Source: an uncultured Olsenella sp.
GTDB lineage: Bacteria > Actinomycetota > Coriobacteriia > Coriobacteriales > Atopobiaceae
Reading direction: 5' to 3'
DNA: 64,000 nucleotides
Assembly: GCA_949291295.1 (NCBI GenBank)
Contig: CASEVE010000005.1
Location: 25,892 to 89,891 of the forward strand
Both the position numbers and the translations under genes were made by a program. The first letter of the stretch is position 1. Every line of letters starts with the position of its first letter. Shown here one piece after another: positions 43,710 to 54,510 of the stretch. The notes under the pieces are model-generated. The model did no database searches. It saw only the letters and a list, made by a program, of their open reading frames with translations, and was not told the DNA's origin.

Positions 43710-45019
43710 CGCAGAACCCGCTTGACCGGGGTGACCACGCCGCCCGTGAGCGTGTGACGACCGGCGACAAAGACGTCGCACGCGGCGCCCGTGAGGGTCT
43801 TGCCGAGCCACGCGGAGTTCTTCGAGCGGCTCTGAAGCCAGTCCTCGGTGACCGTGACCTCGGCCGTGGGGTCGATGAGGGTGAGGTCGGCGGTGCTTCC
43901 GGCCTCCACGCGAATCTCCGGCAGGCGCAGGCAGCGGCGCGGGTTCACGGCCATGACCTCGACGAGACGAGACCAGCTCATCTTACCTGGCAGCACGAGG
44001 TTGGTGAGCATGAGCGGAAGCGACGTCTCGAGGCCCACAATGCCAAAGAAGGCGATCTCCCACTCGCAGTCCTTCTCGTGCGGCGCGTGCGGGGCGTGGT
44101 CGGTCACGATGCAGTCGATCGAGCCGTCAAGGATGCCCTCGCGCAGGGCCGCTGCGTCCGCGGCGGTGCGCAGCGGAGGGTTCATCTTGAGGTTGGTGTC
44201 ATAGGCATCGGTGATGTCGTCCTCGCTGAGGAACAGGTGGTGCGGGGTGACCTCGCAGGTCACAGGCAGGCCCTCGGCCTTGGCGGCGCGCACGAGCTCG
44301 AGGCCCTTCTCGGTGGAGATGTGGGCGATGTGCAGGGCACAGCCGGTCATGCGGCAGAGCTCGATGTCACGGTAGATCTCGAGCTCCTCGCCGAGCGCAG
44401 GCCAACCGAACATGCCAAGGCGCGTGGAGGCACGACCCTCGTTGATGACGCCGTGCGTGGTGAGCGACTCCACCTCACAGTGTGCGGAGACAACCTTACC
44501 GAACTGGCTCACGTACTCCATGCAGGTACGCATCATGCCGGCGCTCTGAACGCCGTGGCCGTCATCGGAGAAGGCAACCGCACCCTCCATGACCATATCG
44601 CCAATCTCGGCGAGCGTCTGCCCCTTCTCGCCCACCGTGAGCGCGCCGATCGGGCGCACGTGGCAGAGGCCCGCGTGGCGGGAGCGGTCAATCTGATAGC
44701 GGACCTCGGCTCCGTTGTCGGTCACCGGATCGGTGTTGGGCATCGTGGCCACATCGGTGAAGCCACCGTGGGTCGCCGCGCGGGCGCCCGTCTCGATGGT
44801 CTCCTTGTACTCAAAGCCGGGATCGCGGAAGTGCACGTGCATGTCCACGAGGCCGGGAACGAGGTACTTGCCGGCGGCGTCGATGACCTCAGCGCCCTCC
44901 GGGGCGTCAAGGCTCTCCCCCACCGCAGCGATCTTATCGCCGTCGATAAGCACGTCACGAACGTCGTCGAGACCCACCTGGGGGTCGACGACGTGGGCTC
45001 CCTTAAGCAGAAACGCCAT
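43706..45019 (-). CDS. pyrC: Dihydroorotase
   Basis: Zinc enzyme cyclising carbamoyl aspartate. 437 residues of the class I (PyrC Gram-positive) type: HVHFRDPGFEYKE with metal ligands H61 and H63, MPNTDPVTDN, and the C-terminal VTDHAPHAPHEK. ATG has GGAGGAG; it overlaps the end of pyrB by 17 nt. Confidence 0.97.
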   Translation of the reverse strand: MAFLLKGAHVVDPQVGLDDVRDVLIDGDKIAAVGESLDAPEGAEVIDAAGKYLVPGLVDMHVHFRDPGFEYKETIETGARAATHGGFTDVATMPNTDPVTDNGAEVRYQIDRSRHAGLCHVRPIGALTVGEKGQTLAEIGDMVMEGAVAFSDDGHGVQSAGMMRTCMEYVSQFGKVVSAHCEVESLTTHGVINEGRASTRLGMFGWPALGEELEIYRDIELCRMTGCALHIAHISTEKGLELVRAAKAEGLPVTCEVTPHHLFLSEDDITDAYDTNLKMNPPLRTAADAAALREGILDGSIDCIVTDHAPHAPHEKDCEWEIAFFGIVGLETSLPLMLTNLVLPGKMSWSRLVEVMAVNPRRCLRLPEIRVEAGSTADLTLIDPTAEVTVTEDWLQSRSKNSAWLGKTLTGAACDVFVAGRHTLTGGVVTPVKRVLR

Positions 45020-45938
45020 TGTTCTCTCCTCCCAGTAGCAGATACATCTCGGCCATGCGCGTGAGAACGCCGGCGTTCACCTGGTCGAGGATGCGCGAGC
45101 GAGCGCAGTCGGCCACGTCGGCGTTGATCTCCATGCCGCGGTTCATGGGACCGGGATGGCAGATGATGGCCTCCGGCTTCATTTTGTTGACGCGCGCCAT
45201 GTCGAGGCCCCAGAGGCGGTTGTACTCGCGACGGGACGGGATGGCCGCGCCCTCCATGCGCTCGAGCTGGACGCGCAGCATGTAGACAACGTCCATCTCG
45301 GGGATGACGGAGTCGAGGTCTGCGGTCTGCGGGACGCCGTAGTAGTCAGGGTCGTCAACCTGGAAGGTGGGCGGGCCCACGAGCGTGACGTCGGCGCCCA
45401 TGGTCTTGAGCGCGGGCACGAGGCTGCCACACACGCGGCTGTGGGAGAGGTCACCCACGATGGCGACCTTCAGACCGTCGAGGTGCCCGAAGTTCTCGCG
45501 GATGGTGTAGAGGTCGAGCATCGCCTGCGTGGGGTGCTGGTGCTTGCCGTCGCCTGCGTTGATGACGATGGCGTCGGTGTGCTCGGTGATCTTCTGCGGC
45601 GTTCCTGCGAGCTTGGCGCGGCAGATGAACATGTCGACGTTCATGGCGTCGATCGTCTCGATGGTGTCGGCAAGGCTCTCGCCCTTGACCACGGAGGACG
45701 TGGCGCCGCCCATGGAGAGGGAGTCGGCGGAGAGGCGCTTCTCGGCGAGCTCGAAGGAGCTCTTCGTACGCGTGGACGGCTCGAGGAAGAGGTTCACGAT
45801 CGTACGACCGCGAAGCGCGGGAACCTTCTTGATCGCGCGCTTGTTGACCTCAGAGAACGAGCAAGCCGTGTCGAGAATCTGCGTGATGTCATCGGCGGTG
45901 AGGCTCGTCGTGTCTATCAGGTGCTTGACGGACAGCAT
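45003..45938 (-). CDS. pyrB: Aspartate carbamoyltransferase catalytic subunit
   Basis: Forms carbamoyl aspartate. 311 residues with the carbamoyl-phosphate motif FLEPSTRTKSSFE, the HPTQAMLDLYTI segment and VGDLSHSRV of the aspartate domain. No pyrI regulatory subunit is nearby, which fits the unregulated trimer of Gram-positive bacteria controlled through PyrR. ATG with AGGAGGT upstream. Confidence 0.97.
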   Translation of the reverse strand: MLSVKHLIDTTSLTADDITQILDTACSFSEVNKRAIKKVPALRGRTIVNLFLEPSTRTKSSFELAEKRLSADSLSMGGATSSVVKGESLADTIETIDAMNVDMFICRAKLAGTPQKITEHTDAIVINAGDGKHQHPTQAMLDLYTIRENFGHLDGLKVAIVGDLSHSRVCGSLVPALKTMGADVTLVGPPTFQVDDPDYYGVPQTADLDSVIPEMDVVYMLRVQLERMEGAAIPSRREYNRLWGLDMARVNKMKPEAIICHPGPMNRGMEINADVADCARSRILDQVNAGVLTRMAEMYLLLGGENNGVSA

Positions 45939-45957
45939 GTGGTTGGCACCTCCTGTG

Positions 45958-46521
<564 letters not shown>

Positions 46522-46525
46522 TCAC

Positions 46526-46564
46526 AAAAAGACGCCCTGCCGGAAAGCCGACACGAGCGTCTTC
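46526..46564 (-). terminator. pyr leader attenuator terminator
   Basis: On the minus strand GAAGACGC pairs with GCGTCTT around an inner hairpin (GTCGGCTTTCCGGC), directly followed by TTTTTG, 17 nt before the pyrR ATG. A terminator inside a leader before the first gene is the signature of transcription attenuation. Confidence 0.8.
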
Positions 46565-46598
46565 ATAAGGCTATGGAGTAGCGTCCCTGAGGACCTGA

Positions 46599-46627
46599 CC
46601 TTGCTGGCGTCTCGCACCGGCTTAAAG
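46599..46627 (-). promoter_or_regulatory. Candidate PyrR-binding site in the pyr leader
   Basis: The minus strand reads CTTTAAGCCGGTGCGAGA then CGCCAGCAAGG. This resembles the PyrR anti-antiterminator pattern UUUAA..(A/G)GUCCnGAGAGGCU..AAGG, with a GAGA in the apical loop and AAGG at the 3' side. UMP-bound PyrR would favour the terminator at 46526-46564. Assignment rests on pattern resemblance. Confidence 0.6.
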
Positions 46628-46637
46628 AATCCACTTC

Positions 46638-46666
46638 ACTCTAGAACAAAGCAACAAGAAGGACAA
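46638..46666 (-). promoter_or_regulatory. pyr operon promoter
   Basis: TTGTCC (46666-46661, 4 of 6) and TAGAGT (46643-46638, 4 of 6) on the minus strand with a 17-nt spacer. The start would be near 46631, giving a leader of about 120 nt that includes the PyrR site and terminator. Confidence 0.5.
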
Positions 46667-46682
46667 GACCCAGCACGTGAGC

Positions 46683-47435
46683 CTAGCTAAACTGCTTCTG
46701 GTAGGCCTCGCAGACCTCCTTGACGGGCCCGTCCATGCGCTGAACGCCCTTCTCGATCCATACGGCGCGCTCGCAGATGCGCTCGACCTGCTTCATGGAG
46801 TGGGAGACAAACAGCACCGTGACCTTGCCGGAATCGATGAAGTGCTTGATGCGCTTCTCGCACTTCTCCTGGAAGAAGACGTCGCCCACGGAGAGAGTCT
46901 CGTCAACGATGAGGACGTCAGGCTCGGTCACGGTGGCGATGGCAAAGGCAATGCGCGCAACCATGCCGGAGGAGTAGTTCTTGAGCGGCATGTCCATGAA
47001 GTCCTGGAGCTCGGCAAAGTCGATGATCTCCTGGAGGTGCTCATCGATGAACTCGTGGGTATAGCCAAGAAGCGACCCGTTGAGGTAGATGTTCTCACGT
47101 GCGGTGAGCTCGGCATCAAAGCCCGCACCAAGCTCGATGAGCGGGGCGATGTTGCCGCGCACGACAATGGAGCCCTCTGAAGGCTCGAGCACGCCCGCGA
47201 TGCACTTGAGCATGGTCGACTTGCCGGAGCCGTTGGTGCCCACAAGGCCCACGACCTCGCCGCGGCGAACCTTGAAGCTCACGTGGTCAAGCGCGCGGAA
47301 CTCCTTGAAGAAGAGCTCGTGCCTCATGATCTTGATGAAGTATTCCTTGAGGTTGTTGAGCTGTTCGCTTGCGATGTTGAAGATCATCGAGACGTCGTTG
47401 ACCTCGATGGCGTAATCGGAGGAAGTATCTGCCAT
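46683..47435 (-). CDS. ABC transporter ATP-binding protein, polysaccharide/teichoic acid export type
   Basis: 250-residue ATPase of the Wzt/TagH/RfbE group. Unusually long N-terminal segment before Walker A (SMIFNIASEQLNNLKEYFIK, then MRHELFFKEFRALDHVSF), Walker A GTNGSGKST near residue 68, signature YSSGMVARIAFAIA and Walker B VLIVDETLSVGD. It has no extra C-terminal sugar-binding domain. Downstream of its permease by 12 nt. The exported glycan cannot be named; no glycosyltransferases are in the window. Confidence 0.9.
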   Translation of the reverse strand: MADTSSDYAIEVNDVSMIFNIASEQLNNLKEYFIKIMRHELFFKEFRALDHVSFKVRRGEVVGLVGTNGSGKSTMLKCIAGVLEPSEGSIVVRGNIAPLIELGAGFDAELTARENIYLNGSLLGYTHEFIDEHLQEIIDFAELQDFMDMPLKNYSSGMVARIAFAIATVTEPDVLIVDETLSVGDVFFQEKCEKRIKHFIDSGKVTVLFVSHSMKQVERICERAVWIEKGVQRMDGPVKEVCEAYQKQFS

Positions 47436-47447
47436 GACGAAAACCGC

Positions 47448-48272
47448 CTAGATGTAGAGGATGAACTTGTGCTCGGTCTTGCGGAACACGATGTAGCCCA
47501 AAACAAGGGCGAGAAGAGCCCAGACCACGGAGAGAATGATGACGGTCGAGCCGGGGCTTGCCTGGTACACGATGGCACAGCGCATCATGTCGATGTAGTT
47601 GTACATGGGGTTGGCCTTGACAACGGCAACGACGATCCAGGGGGCGTTTGAGTTGGTGAGAAGCGAGAGGTCCCAGAAGATCGGCGTGAGGTAGGTCCAC
47701 GCAGTGAGAAGGACGCTCCAGAGGTGAATCATGTCGCGGAAGAAGACCGCGAGGGCACCGATGAGCATGCTGAGGCCGATGCAGAAGACCATGAGCAGGA
47801 GAAGCGCCGGAATCATCCAGATGATGTGCCACGTGGGGGCAATCTGGAAGAAGAGCATGACGATGACAACCGCAATGAGCGAGAAGGCAAAGTTGAAGGC
47901 CGCGGAGAAGACCTTCTGCACCGGGAAGACCCACCGGTCAACGCGCACCTTCTTGAGCAGCGGGGCCGCATCGATGATCGAGCGCAGGCCAGTGCTGGTG
48001 GCCTCGTTCATGAGCGCAAAGGTGATGTTTCCCACGATGAGGTAGAGAGGATAGTTGTCGACCCCCGACCCCTTGAGGAAGTAGGAGAAGACGAAGCTCA
48101 TGATGATCATCATGAGCAGCGGGTTGAGGACGCTCCAGATGACGCCCAGCACGGAGCGACGGTAACGGAGCTTGAAATCCTTGGACACGAGCTGCTGAAG
48201 GATGAAGCGATCCTTCGAGAGGCTGCTCGTGAGATGCGTGACGTGCTTGGTCGTCCCAGCTTTGTGGCTCAA
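47448..48272 (-). CDS. ABC transporter permease, polysaccharide/teichoic acid export type
   Basis: 274-residue ABC-2 membrane protein of the Wzm/TagG family with six transmembrane helices and the N-terminal amphipathic SKDFKLRYRRSVLGVIWSVL segment typical of the group. I place the start at TTG 48272 because GGAGGT lies just before it and the family homology starts shortly after. The in-frame reading upstream to 48536 crosses a terminator and tRNA-Asn and is rejected. Forms one exporter with the downstream ATPase. Confidence 0.9.
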   Translation of the reverse strand: MSHKAGTTKHVTHLTSSLSKDRFILQQLVSKDFKLRYRRSVLGVIWSVLNPLLMMIIMSFVFSYFLKGSGVDNYPLYLIVGNITFALMNEATSTGLRSIIDAAPLLKKVRVDRWVFPVQKVFSAAFNFAFSLIAVVIVMLFFQIAPTWHIIWMIPALLLLMVFCIGLSMLIGALAVFFRDMIHLWSVLLTAWTYLTPIFWDLSLLTNSNAPWIVVAVVKANPMYNYIDMMRCAIVYQASPGSTVIILSVVWALLALVLGYIVFRKTEHKFILYI

Positions 48273-48370
48273 GGTACCTCCAGGCGGTTGCTGGCACTCT
48301 GACGTTGGCAATCCTATCACAGCCCCCGCAGGCTCATAGAATCGGCAGAGCATCCGAACCTTGACAACAA

Positions 48371-48400
48371 AAAGACCCGAGGATTTCTCCTCGGGTCTGA
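48371..48400 (-). terminator. tRNA-Asn terminator
   Basis: AGACCCGAGGA / TCCTCGGGTCT perfect 11-bp stem (48373-48383 and 48388-48398) with a 4-nt loop, followed on the minus strand by TTTTTG, 9 nt after the tRNA 3' end. Confidence 0.92.
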
Positions 48401-48406
48401 AGTCTC

Positions 48407-48481
48407 TGGCTCCCCGGGTAGGATTCGAACCTACGACACGCTGATTAACAGTCAGCTGCGCTACCACTGCGCCACCGGGGA
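48407..48481 (-). tRNA. tRNA-Asn (GTT)
   Basis: Complete cloverleaf on the minus strand: acceptor TCCCCGG / CCGGGGA (48481-48475 and 48417-48411), D-arm containing GGTAGC, anticodon stem GCTGA/TCAGC with loop CTGTTAA giving anticodon GTT, T-arm GTAGG-TTCGAAT-CCTAC, discriminator G and an encoded CCA (48409-48407). It has its own terminator. Confidence 0.95.
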
Positions 48482-48570
48482 ATGTGTTCGCGCAAGAAGT
48501 AAGTATACAGAAGATGAAAATGCGCGCAAGCCCCAATTTGAAAAACTTTTGCCACCCCGCGAGAGATAAG

Positions 48571-48598
48571 AAAAAGCCCCGCTCACGCGGGGCCTTGT
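48571..48598 (-). terminator. Terminator of the rimP-sigA operon
   Basis: GCCCCGC-GTGA-GCGGGGC stem followed by TTTTTCTT on the minus strand, immediately after the stop of the small membrane protein gene. Ends the long operon starting at rimP. Confidence 0.9.
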
Positions 48599-49018
48599 TT
48601 AGTCGAGAAGCTCGTTGTGAGCTGCGTTTGCGCTCAGGAGCGCGACTATGCCAAGAACGGCGATAAGCGCCTCGACCCAGGGAAGCTGACCAGACATGAC
48701 TCCGAGGGCAAACTCGACGACGGCCACGAGGACCAAAATGATGTCGATCATCCTAAAGGCGCCAATCTTGCGCGGGCTGTTGGCGACCCTAGCCCCAGAG
48801 GCGCCGACGCAGAGGCAGTAGACACCCGCCACAACCCCTACGGCGCCGAGAACCTCAGCGGCTATCATGCCGTCATAGGCCGCATCCCCAACGGGAATCC
48901 TCATGCCGGCGGCAAGCGGAGATCCGCTGATGAGAAAAGCGCCGGCAAGAATCTCGAGGAGGCCAACGATCATGATGGCAAAGCAAACAAACTTGAGACG
49001 CTTTTGATTGGGCGACAT
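48599..49018 (-). CDS. Small four-helix membrane protein, function unknown
   Basis: 139 residues with about four hydrophobic helices (12-32, 52-72, 90-108, 112-130) separated by short polar loops; no family recognised. Starts MSPNQKRLKFVCFAIMIVG. The ATG is 2 nt after the sigA stop with GGAGGA placed over the sigA end, so translation is coupled to the sigma factor. It is the last gene before the operon terminator. It could be a partner of SigA only by position; nothing in the sequence shows an anti-sigma domain. Confidence 0.8.
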   Translation of the reverse strand: MSPNQKRLKFVCFAIMIVGLLEILAGAFLISGSPLAAGMRIPVGDAAYDGMIAAEVLGAVGVVAGVYCLCVGASGARVANSPRKIGAFRMIDIILVLVAVVEFALGVMSGQLPWVEALIAVLGIVALLSANAAHNELLD

Positions 49019-49019
49019 G

Positions 49020-50372
<1,353 letters not shown>

Positions 50373-50402
50373 AAATGTCCTTTCGACATACAAACTTTTC
50401 GG

Positions 50403-50408
50403 ATTATA
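50403..50408 (-). promoter_or_regulatory. Internal sigA promoter (-10)
   Basis: Perfect TATAAT on the minus strand in the 53-nt gap between dnaG and sigA, placing a start near 50396 and a short leader with AAAGGA before the GTG. A convincing -35 is not seen. A sigA-proximal promoter is common in macromolecular synthesis operons. Confidence 0.45.
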
Positions 50409-50425
50409 CCCAATCGAAACGTCAG

Positions 50426-52369
50426 TTATACCGACGAAAGTTTTTGCGTGAGCTCGTTGACGCGTCGCTGAAGCGCCGTCGCCTCACTGAAGAGGCTCTC
50501 GGTCTCGCTGTCGACCCCCGCCGAAGACCTGAGCAGCGCACGGATCTGCCTGATTCTTCTCTTGCTCGAGCAAAGCTCAGCGGTGTCAACAATGAGATCG
50601 AGCTTCTCGGCATCGCTTTGCCCCGGCTCTGCCATGATCCGGCCACCTGAGAGCATTCTCGGAGCATCGGGGACAACGGAGGCCGCCGCAGCAACCACCT
50701 CGGCAGGAGATGTGCCCTCGGGCGTGGAGAGCATGGCCCATGCCATGGCCTCGTGGCGCTCGTCTGCCCAGTGAATGGCCGCTATCCGGTCCTCATAGGG
50801 CCTCAGGGCGTCCGGTCGCGCCGCCATGGCACAAAGAAGCTCGCGCTCGGCGGCAACCTGGACCCGGTCATCGGACGAGAGCTGCGTGAGCGCCCCTGCA
50901 TACCCGGAGGCTTCGCCGGCGGCGGAGATGCCTCCGTCGTCATACGCCTCGGCAGGGACATAATCATAGGAGTCAAGCGGTGGCTCATCGGCAGAGCCTT
51001 CTCCAGCCGCGCTCCTAGTGCCACGGGCACTCGTGCTCCCCCGCCGCTGACCCCTCAAAGGACGCTCGTCCTCAAGCTCCTGGACGGGGGCCTCACGGAT
51101 GGCACGCTTGGTCTCCTCCACATCCATGCCCAACGTATCGGCAAGCCTCGTCGCATACTCATGGAGCAGCACGGAGTTCTTGAGCGGGGCAAGTACGGAC
51201 GCCATGTCCTGCAGGGCACGAACGCGCCTGCCGGGAGCAGAGAGGTCGTGTCCTGCCAGGCGCTTCTCAAAGACAAAGTCCATGAGGGGCCGGGCGGCGT
51301 CGAGGATCGGTCGCAGGGCATCGGCGCCATGGGCGCCAAGATACTCCATGGGGTCTTGATTGTTTGGCAAAACCACGCAAAGAAGCGCGGCCGAAGTCTT
51401 GTCTATGTAGCGAACCGCGCGCTCTGCGGCTCGCTGGCCGGCAGCGTCGCCGTCGAACATGCAGATGATCTTGGACACGCGCTGGCGCTCCATGAGCCGG
51501 ACGTGGTCCAGGCGAAATGCGGTGCCGAGCGCTGCCACGGTGTTGGTGAAGCCGGCCTCGTGCATTGCGATGACATCCGTGTAGCCCTCGCAGACGATTG
51601 CCTCCCCCGTGGCTGCCATAGACTCCTTTGCCTTGTCATAGGCAAAGAGGTGCTTTCCTTTGTTGAAGGCCGGGGTATCGCGGGTGTTGATGTACTTCGC
51701 TACGTTGTCGCGCTTCTCGAGAATCCGCCCGCCAAAGGCAATGGTGCGGCCAAGCTCATCGTGGATGGGAAACATCACACGGTCATAGAAGCGATCGGAG
51801 AGCCTGCCGGAGCGCTCGACCGCAAGGTCGGAGGAGATCAGCTCCGCGGAAGAGAATCCCTTGGAGCGCAGCTGAAAGACGAGCTGCCCGTGACCTGGGG
51901 CAAAGCCAAGCCCCCATCGACGACAGACATCGGAGCCAAAGCCGCGCCCGGCAAGGTAGCGCCGTGCCGCATCCGGACCCGAGCCCCTGCCTCGCATGAG
52001 CATGAGGTGGTAGTAGGACTCCGCTTCACCGAGGGCCTCCATGAGACGCGTCTTCTTGGGTCCGCGGCTTGCGCCGCGCTCCTCGGAGAGCTCGATTCCC
52101 GCACGGTCTGCGAGATAGCGGATCGCATCGGGAAAATCCAGGTTCTCTCGACGCTGAACGTAGGAGAACACGTCGCCACCGTCGCCGCACCCAAAGCAGT
52201 GCCAGAGCCCCGTCGACGGGTTCACCTTGAACGAGGGGGTTTTCTCGCCGTGGAAGGGGCAGCATCCCCAGAAGTCCTGGCCACGCTGGCGAAGCTCCAC
52301 CGTCTCGGACACGAGCTGGACAAAGTCAGTCGCCTGACGAACCCGCTCCTTGTCTTCCTCAGAGATCAT
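50426..52369 (-). CDS. dnaG: DNA primase
   Basis: Synthesises RNA primers for replication. 647 residues: CHC2 zinc finger ([12 protein letters not shown], then HCFGCG, about 36-63), catalytic core with the RNAP-basic motif region, [21 protein letters not shown] near residue 258 and FDGDAAGQ, and a C-terminal helicase-binding domain. ATG 52369 with GGAGGT and an ATGA overlap with the truB-ribF stop. Confidence 0.97.
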   Translation of the reverse strand: MISEEDKERVRQATDFVQLVSETVELRQRGQDFWGCCPFHGEKTPSFKVNPSTGLWHCFGCGDGGDVFSYVQRRENLDFPDAIRYLADRAGIELSEERGASRGPKKTRLMEALGEAESYYHLMLMRGRGSGPDAARRYLAGRGFGSDVCRRWGLGFAPGHGQLVFQLRSKGFSSAELISSDLAVERSGRLSDRFYDRVMFPIHDELGRTIAFGGRILEKRDNVAKYINTRDTPAFNKGKHLFAYDKAKESMAATGEAIVCEGYTDVIAMHEAGFTNTVAALGTAFRLDHVRLMERQRVSKIICMFDGDAAGQRAAERAVRYIDKTSAALLCVVLPNNQDPMEYLGAHGADALRPILDAARPLMDFVFEKRLAGHDLSAPGRRVRALQDMASVLAPLKNSVLLHEYATRLADTLGMDVEETKRAIREAPVQELEDERPLRGQRRGSTSARGTRSAAGEGSADEPPLDSYDYVPAEAYDDGGISAAGEASGYAGALTQLSSDDRVQVAAERELLCAMAARPDALRPYEDRIAAIHWADERHEAMAWAMLSTPEGTSPAEVVAAAASVVPDAPRMLSGGRIMAEPGQSDAEKLDLIVDTAELCSSKRRIRQIRALLRSSAGVDSETESLFSEATALQRRVNELTQKLSSV

Positions 52370-54510
52370 GCGCACCTCCCCGAAAGCTCAAAGCCCTTTT
52401 CGCCTAGGGTCTTGCGTACCCAGTCGACGTTGGAGAGAACCACTCGCTCCAGCTCCTCCACAGAGCCAAAGGTTCGGGGCCCACGAAGCCAGCGCACAAA
52501 GACGATGCTGACGGGACGCTCGTAAAGATCGCCCTCAAAGCCGAGCAGCGTTGCCTCGAGGAAGCGCTCCCCCTCCTCGCCGGGCGAGAAGGTCCGTGGC
52601 CTGCCCACATTGATCGCCGCGGGATAGGCTCGCTGACCCACATGGTTGGTTCCCAGGGCTGAGCCAACGACGACATACCCCGCGTAGACACCCTCGGCGG
52701 GCATGCAGAGGCCATCTGACACGGAGACGTTAGCGGTGGGAAACCCAAACCCCGTGCCCTCACCCCGGCCGTGCTCGACAACACCCTTCACGACGTGACA
52801 GTGACCGAGGAGGTCGCAGGCATCCTCGACATTGCCCCGCCCGACAAGAGAGCGAATGCGCGTGGCGGTGATGGCGCGCTCGTCCTTCTGGGCAAGCTCA
52901 ACGCCAATGACGTCAAAGCCGTCACGACGCCCGAGCTCTCGAAGGCAGGAGACGTTCCCGGCACCACGGGCGCCAAGACAAAAGTCCTCGCCCACGACAA
53001 TGGCGCGCACGTCAAAAAGCGAACAGAGCCCCTCACGAACAAAGCGCTCATACGGTATGGCAGCAAGCTCCGGCGTAAAGGAGAAGATGAGCACCGCGTC
53101 CACGCCGGCATCAAGAAGGGCATACTCGCGATCGTCCGAGGAGAGCAGATCCGATGGCGCCGCGCCCGGAGAAAGAACACGGGCGGGATCGGGCGAGAAG
53201 GTCACCGCGGCAAGGCGGCAGCCGCGACGTGCGGCCTCGGACCTCGCCTGCGCGAGAAGGGCCCGATGCCCACGATGGAGTCCGTCGAAGGCGCCAATGG
53301 CACAGACAAAGCGAAGGTCACCACCGAGGGCGATCTTCTCGGATATGAGCGGGTCGTCGATCTTGTTTCCGTCATCGTCAACGGCGATGGTAAAGAAGGG
53401 TTCGCAGTAGGGAACGTCAAGAAAGCACTCGACGGAGCCGCCAAACGGACGCATGCCAAAGCCCCCGCGAAAGCCCTCGCCCGTTGGTATCGACCGACTA
53501 ACGAGCGAGCGGGCGTCTCGTGGATTGACAGGCGTTTCTGGCGAGAGCTCTCGAACATCGACAGGCGCCCTCACACCCTCAATGGCCTGTGGAAAGTTGC
53601 TCTCGCACACGAGGGAGCGACCTTCCCTGCGCCAGATTCCCGCAAGCCCGCCGCTGAGGGTAAGGGCTACGCGCTCGCCCGGGAACGGAGCGCGTGAGAC
53701 AAAGCCATCATATACGGTGCCCAGAGAGATCTTGCGGCCGTTCATAACGTCAACGACCTCTTCGAGCTCGAGGGGCCGCTCGGGAATGCCGAGCGCCGCC
53801 ACGGGGTCGAGCGCGCTCGCGTGAACCGCGTCCACCCCGCCCGCCTCAAGCTCGTCGAGCGATATGCAATCTGCGAGCGTCACAGGGCCAGAGAAGGTCC
53901 GCCGCAGGGCGCAGACGTGCGCGTAGCAGCCGAGGCGACGGCCCAGGTCACGCGCGAGGCTTCGCACGTAGGTGCCCTTGGAGACGTCGAGCGAGAGCTC
54001 CCAGCTCTTGGCATCTTCGTCCACGGAGATGAGGCGTGCGTCATAGACGCGGACGCGCCGCGAGGCAAGCTCGAGCTCCTCGCCCGAACGGGCGGCGTCG
54101 TAGGCGCGCCGACCTCCCACCGAGACGGCGGAGAAAGACGGCGGCACCTGGTCCTGCTCGCCCCTGAGGCTTAAGACCTCAAGCTTCGCCCGCATATAGT
54201 CAAGAAGCTCATCGGGAACATCGGCCGTGCGGGTGACGTCACCCTCGGCGTCGTCCGTCGTGGTCTGCGCACCCAAGGCAAACGTGGCGTCATAGCCCTT
54301 GCGGTCAAGCGTAAGCAGGCCCAGAAGCTTGGTTGCCTGACCAATGCCCACCACGAGCACGCCCGTGGCAGCCGGGTCGAGCGTCCCTGCGTGGCCCACG
54401 CGCTTCTCCCCCACCGCGCGCCGAACGCGCGAGACCACGTCGTGGCTCGTCATGCCGGCGGGCTTGTCTATGGCAATGAGCGCCGAGAAGGCGCTGGGCT
54501 TTCTGCTCAA
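52366..54510 (-). CDS. TruB-RibF fusion: tRNA pseudouridine-55 synthase / riboflavin kinase-FAD synthetase
   Basis: 714-residue single open frame joining two enzymes usually encoded side by side. The N-terminal half (about 1-290) is TruB: IDKPAGMTSHDVV, catalytic Asp in GTLDPAATGVLVV near residue 43, VPPSFSAVSVGGRRAYDAAR, SKGTYVRSLARDLG. The C-terminal half (about 400-714) is RibF: adenylyltransferase motif IGAFDGLHRGHRALL near 405, VVGEDFCLG, and riboflavin-kinase GFGFPTANV. A 100-residue linker lies between. TTG start with GGAGGAGG, overlapping nrnA (TTGA). It matches the usual rbfA-nrnA-truB-ribF order with the last two fused. No frameshift is needed to read through. Confidence 0.93.
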   Translation of the reverse strand: MSRKPSAFSALIAIDKPAGMTSHDVVSRVRRAVGEKRVGHAGTLDPAATGVLVVGIGQATKLLGLLTLDRKGYDATFALGAQTTTDDAEGDVTRTADVPDELLDYMRAKLEVLSLRGEQDQVPPSFSAVSVGGRRAYDAARSGEELELASRRVRVYDARLISVDEDAKSWELSLDVSKGTYVRSLARDLGRRLGCYAHVCALRRTFSGPVTLADCISLDELEAGGVDAVHASALDPVAALGIPERPLELEEVVDVMNGRKISLGTVYDGFVSRAPFPGERVALTLSGGLAGIWRREGRSLVCESNFPQAIEGVRAPVDVRELSPETPVNPRDARSLVSRSIPTGEGFRGGFGMRPFGGSVECFLDVPYCEPFFTIAVDDDGNKIDDPLISEKIALGGDLRFVCAIGAFDGLHRGHRALLAQARSEAARRGCRLAAVTFSPDPARVLSPGAAPSDLLSSDDREYALLDAGVDAVLIFSFTPELAAIPYERFVREGLCSLFDVRAIVVGEDFCLGARGAGNVSCLRELGRRDGFDVIGVELAQKDERAITATRIRSLVGRGNVEDACDLLGHCHVVKGVVEHGRGEGTGFGFPTANVSVSDGLCMPAEGVYAGYVVVGSALGTNHVGQRAYPAAINVGRPRTFSPGEEGERFLEATLLGFEGDLYERPVSIVFVRWLRGPRTFGSVEELERVVLSNVDWVRKTLGEKGFELSGRCA

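Noticed and set aside
48273..48536. N-terminal extension of the ABC permease
   Set aside because: It would be translated from tRNA-Asn and its terminator. A good ribosome site and the family start lie at 48272.
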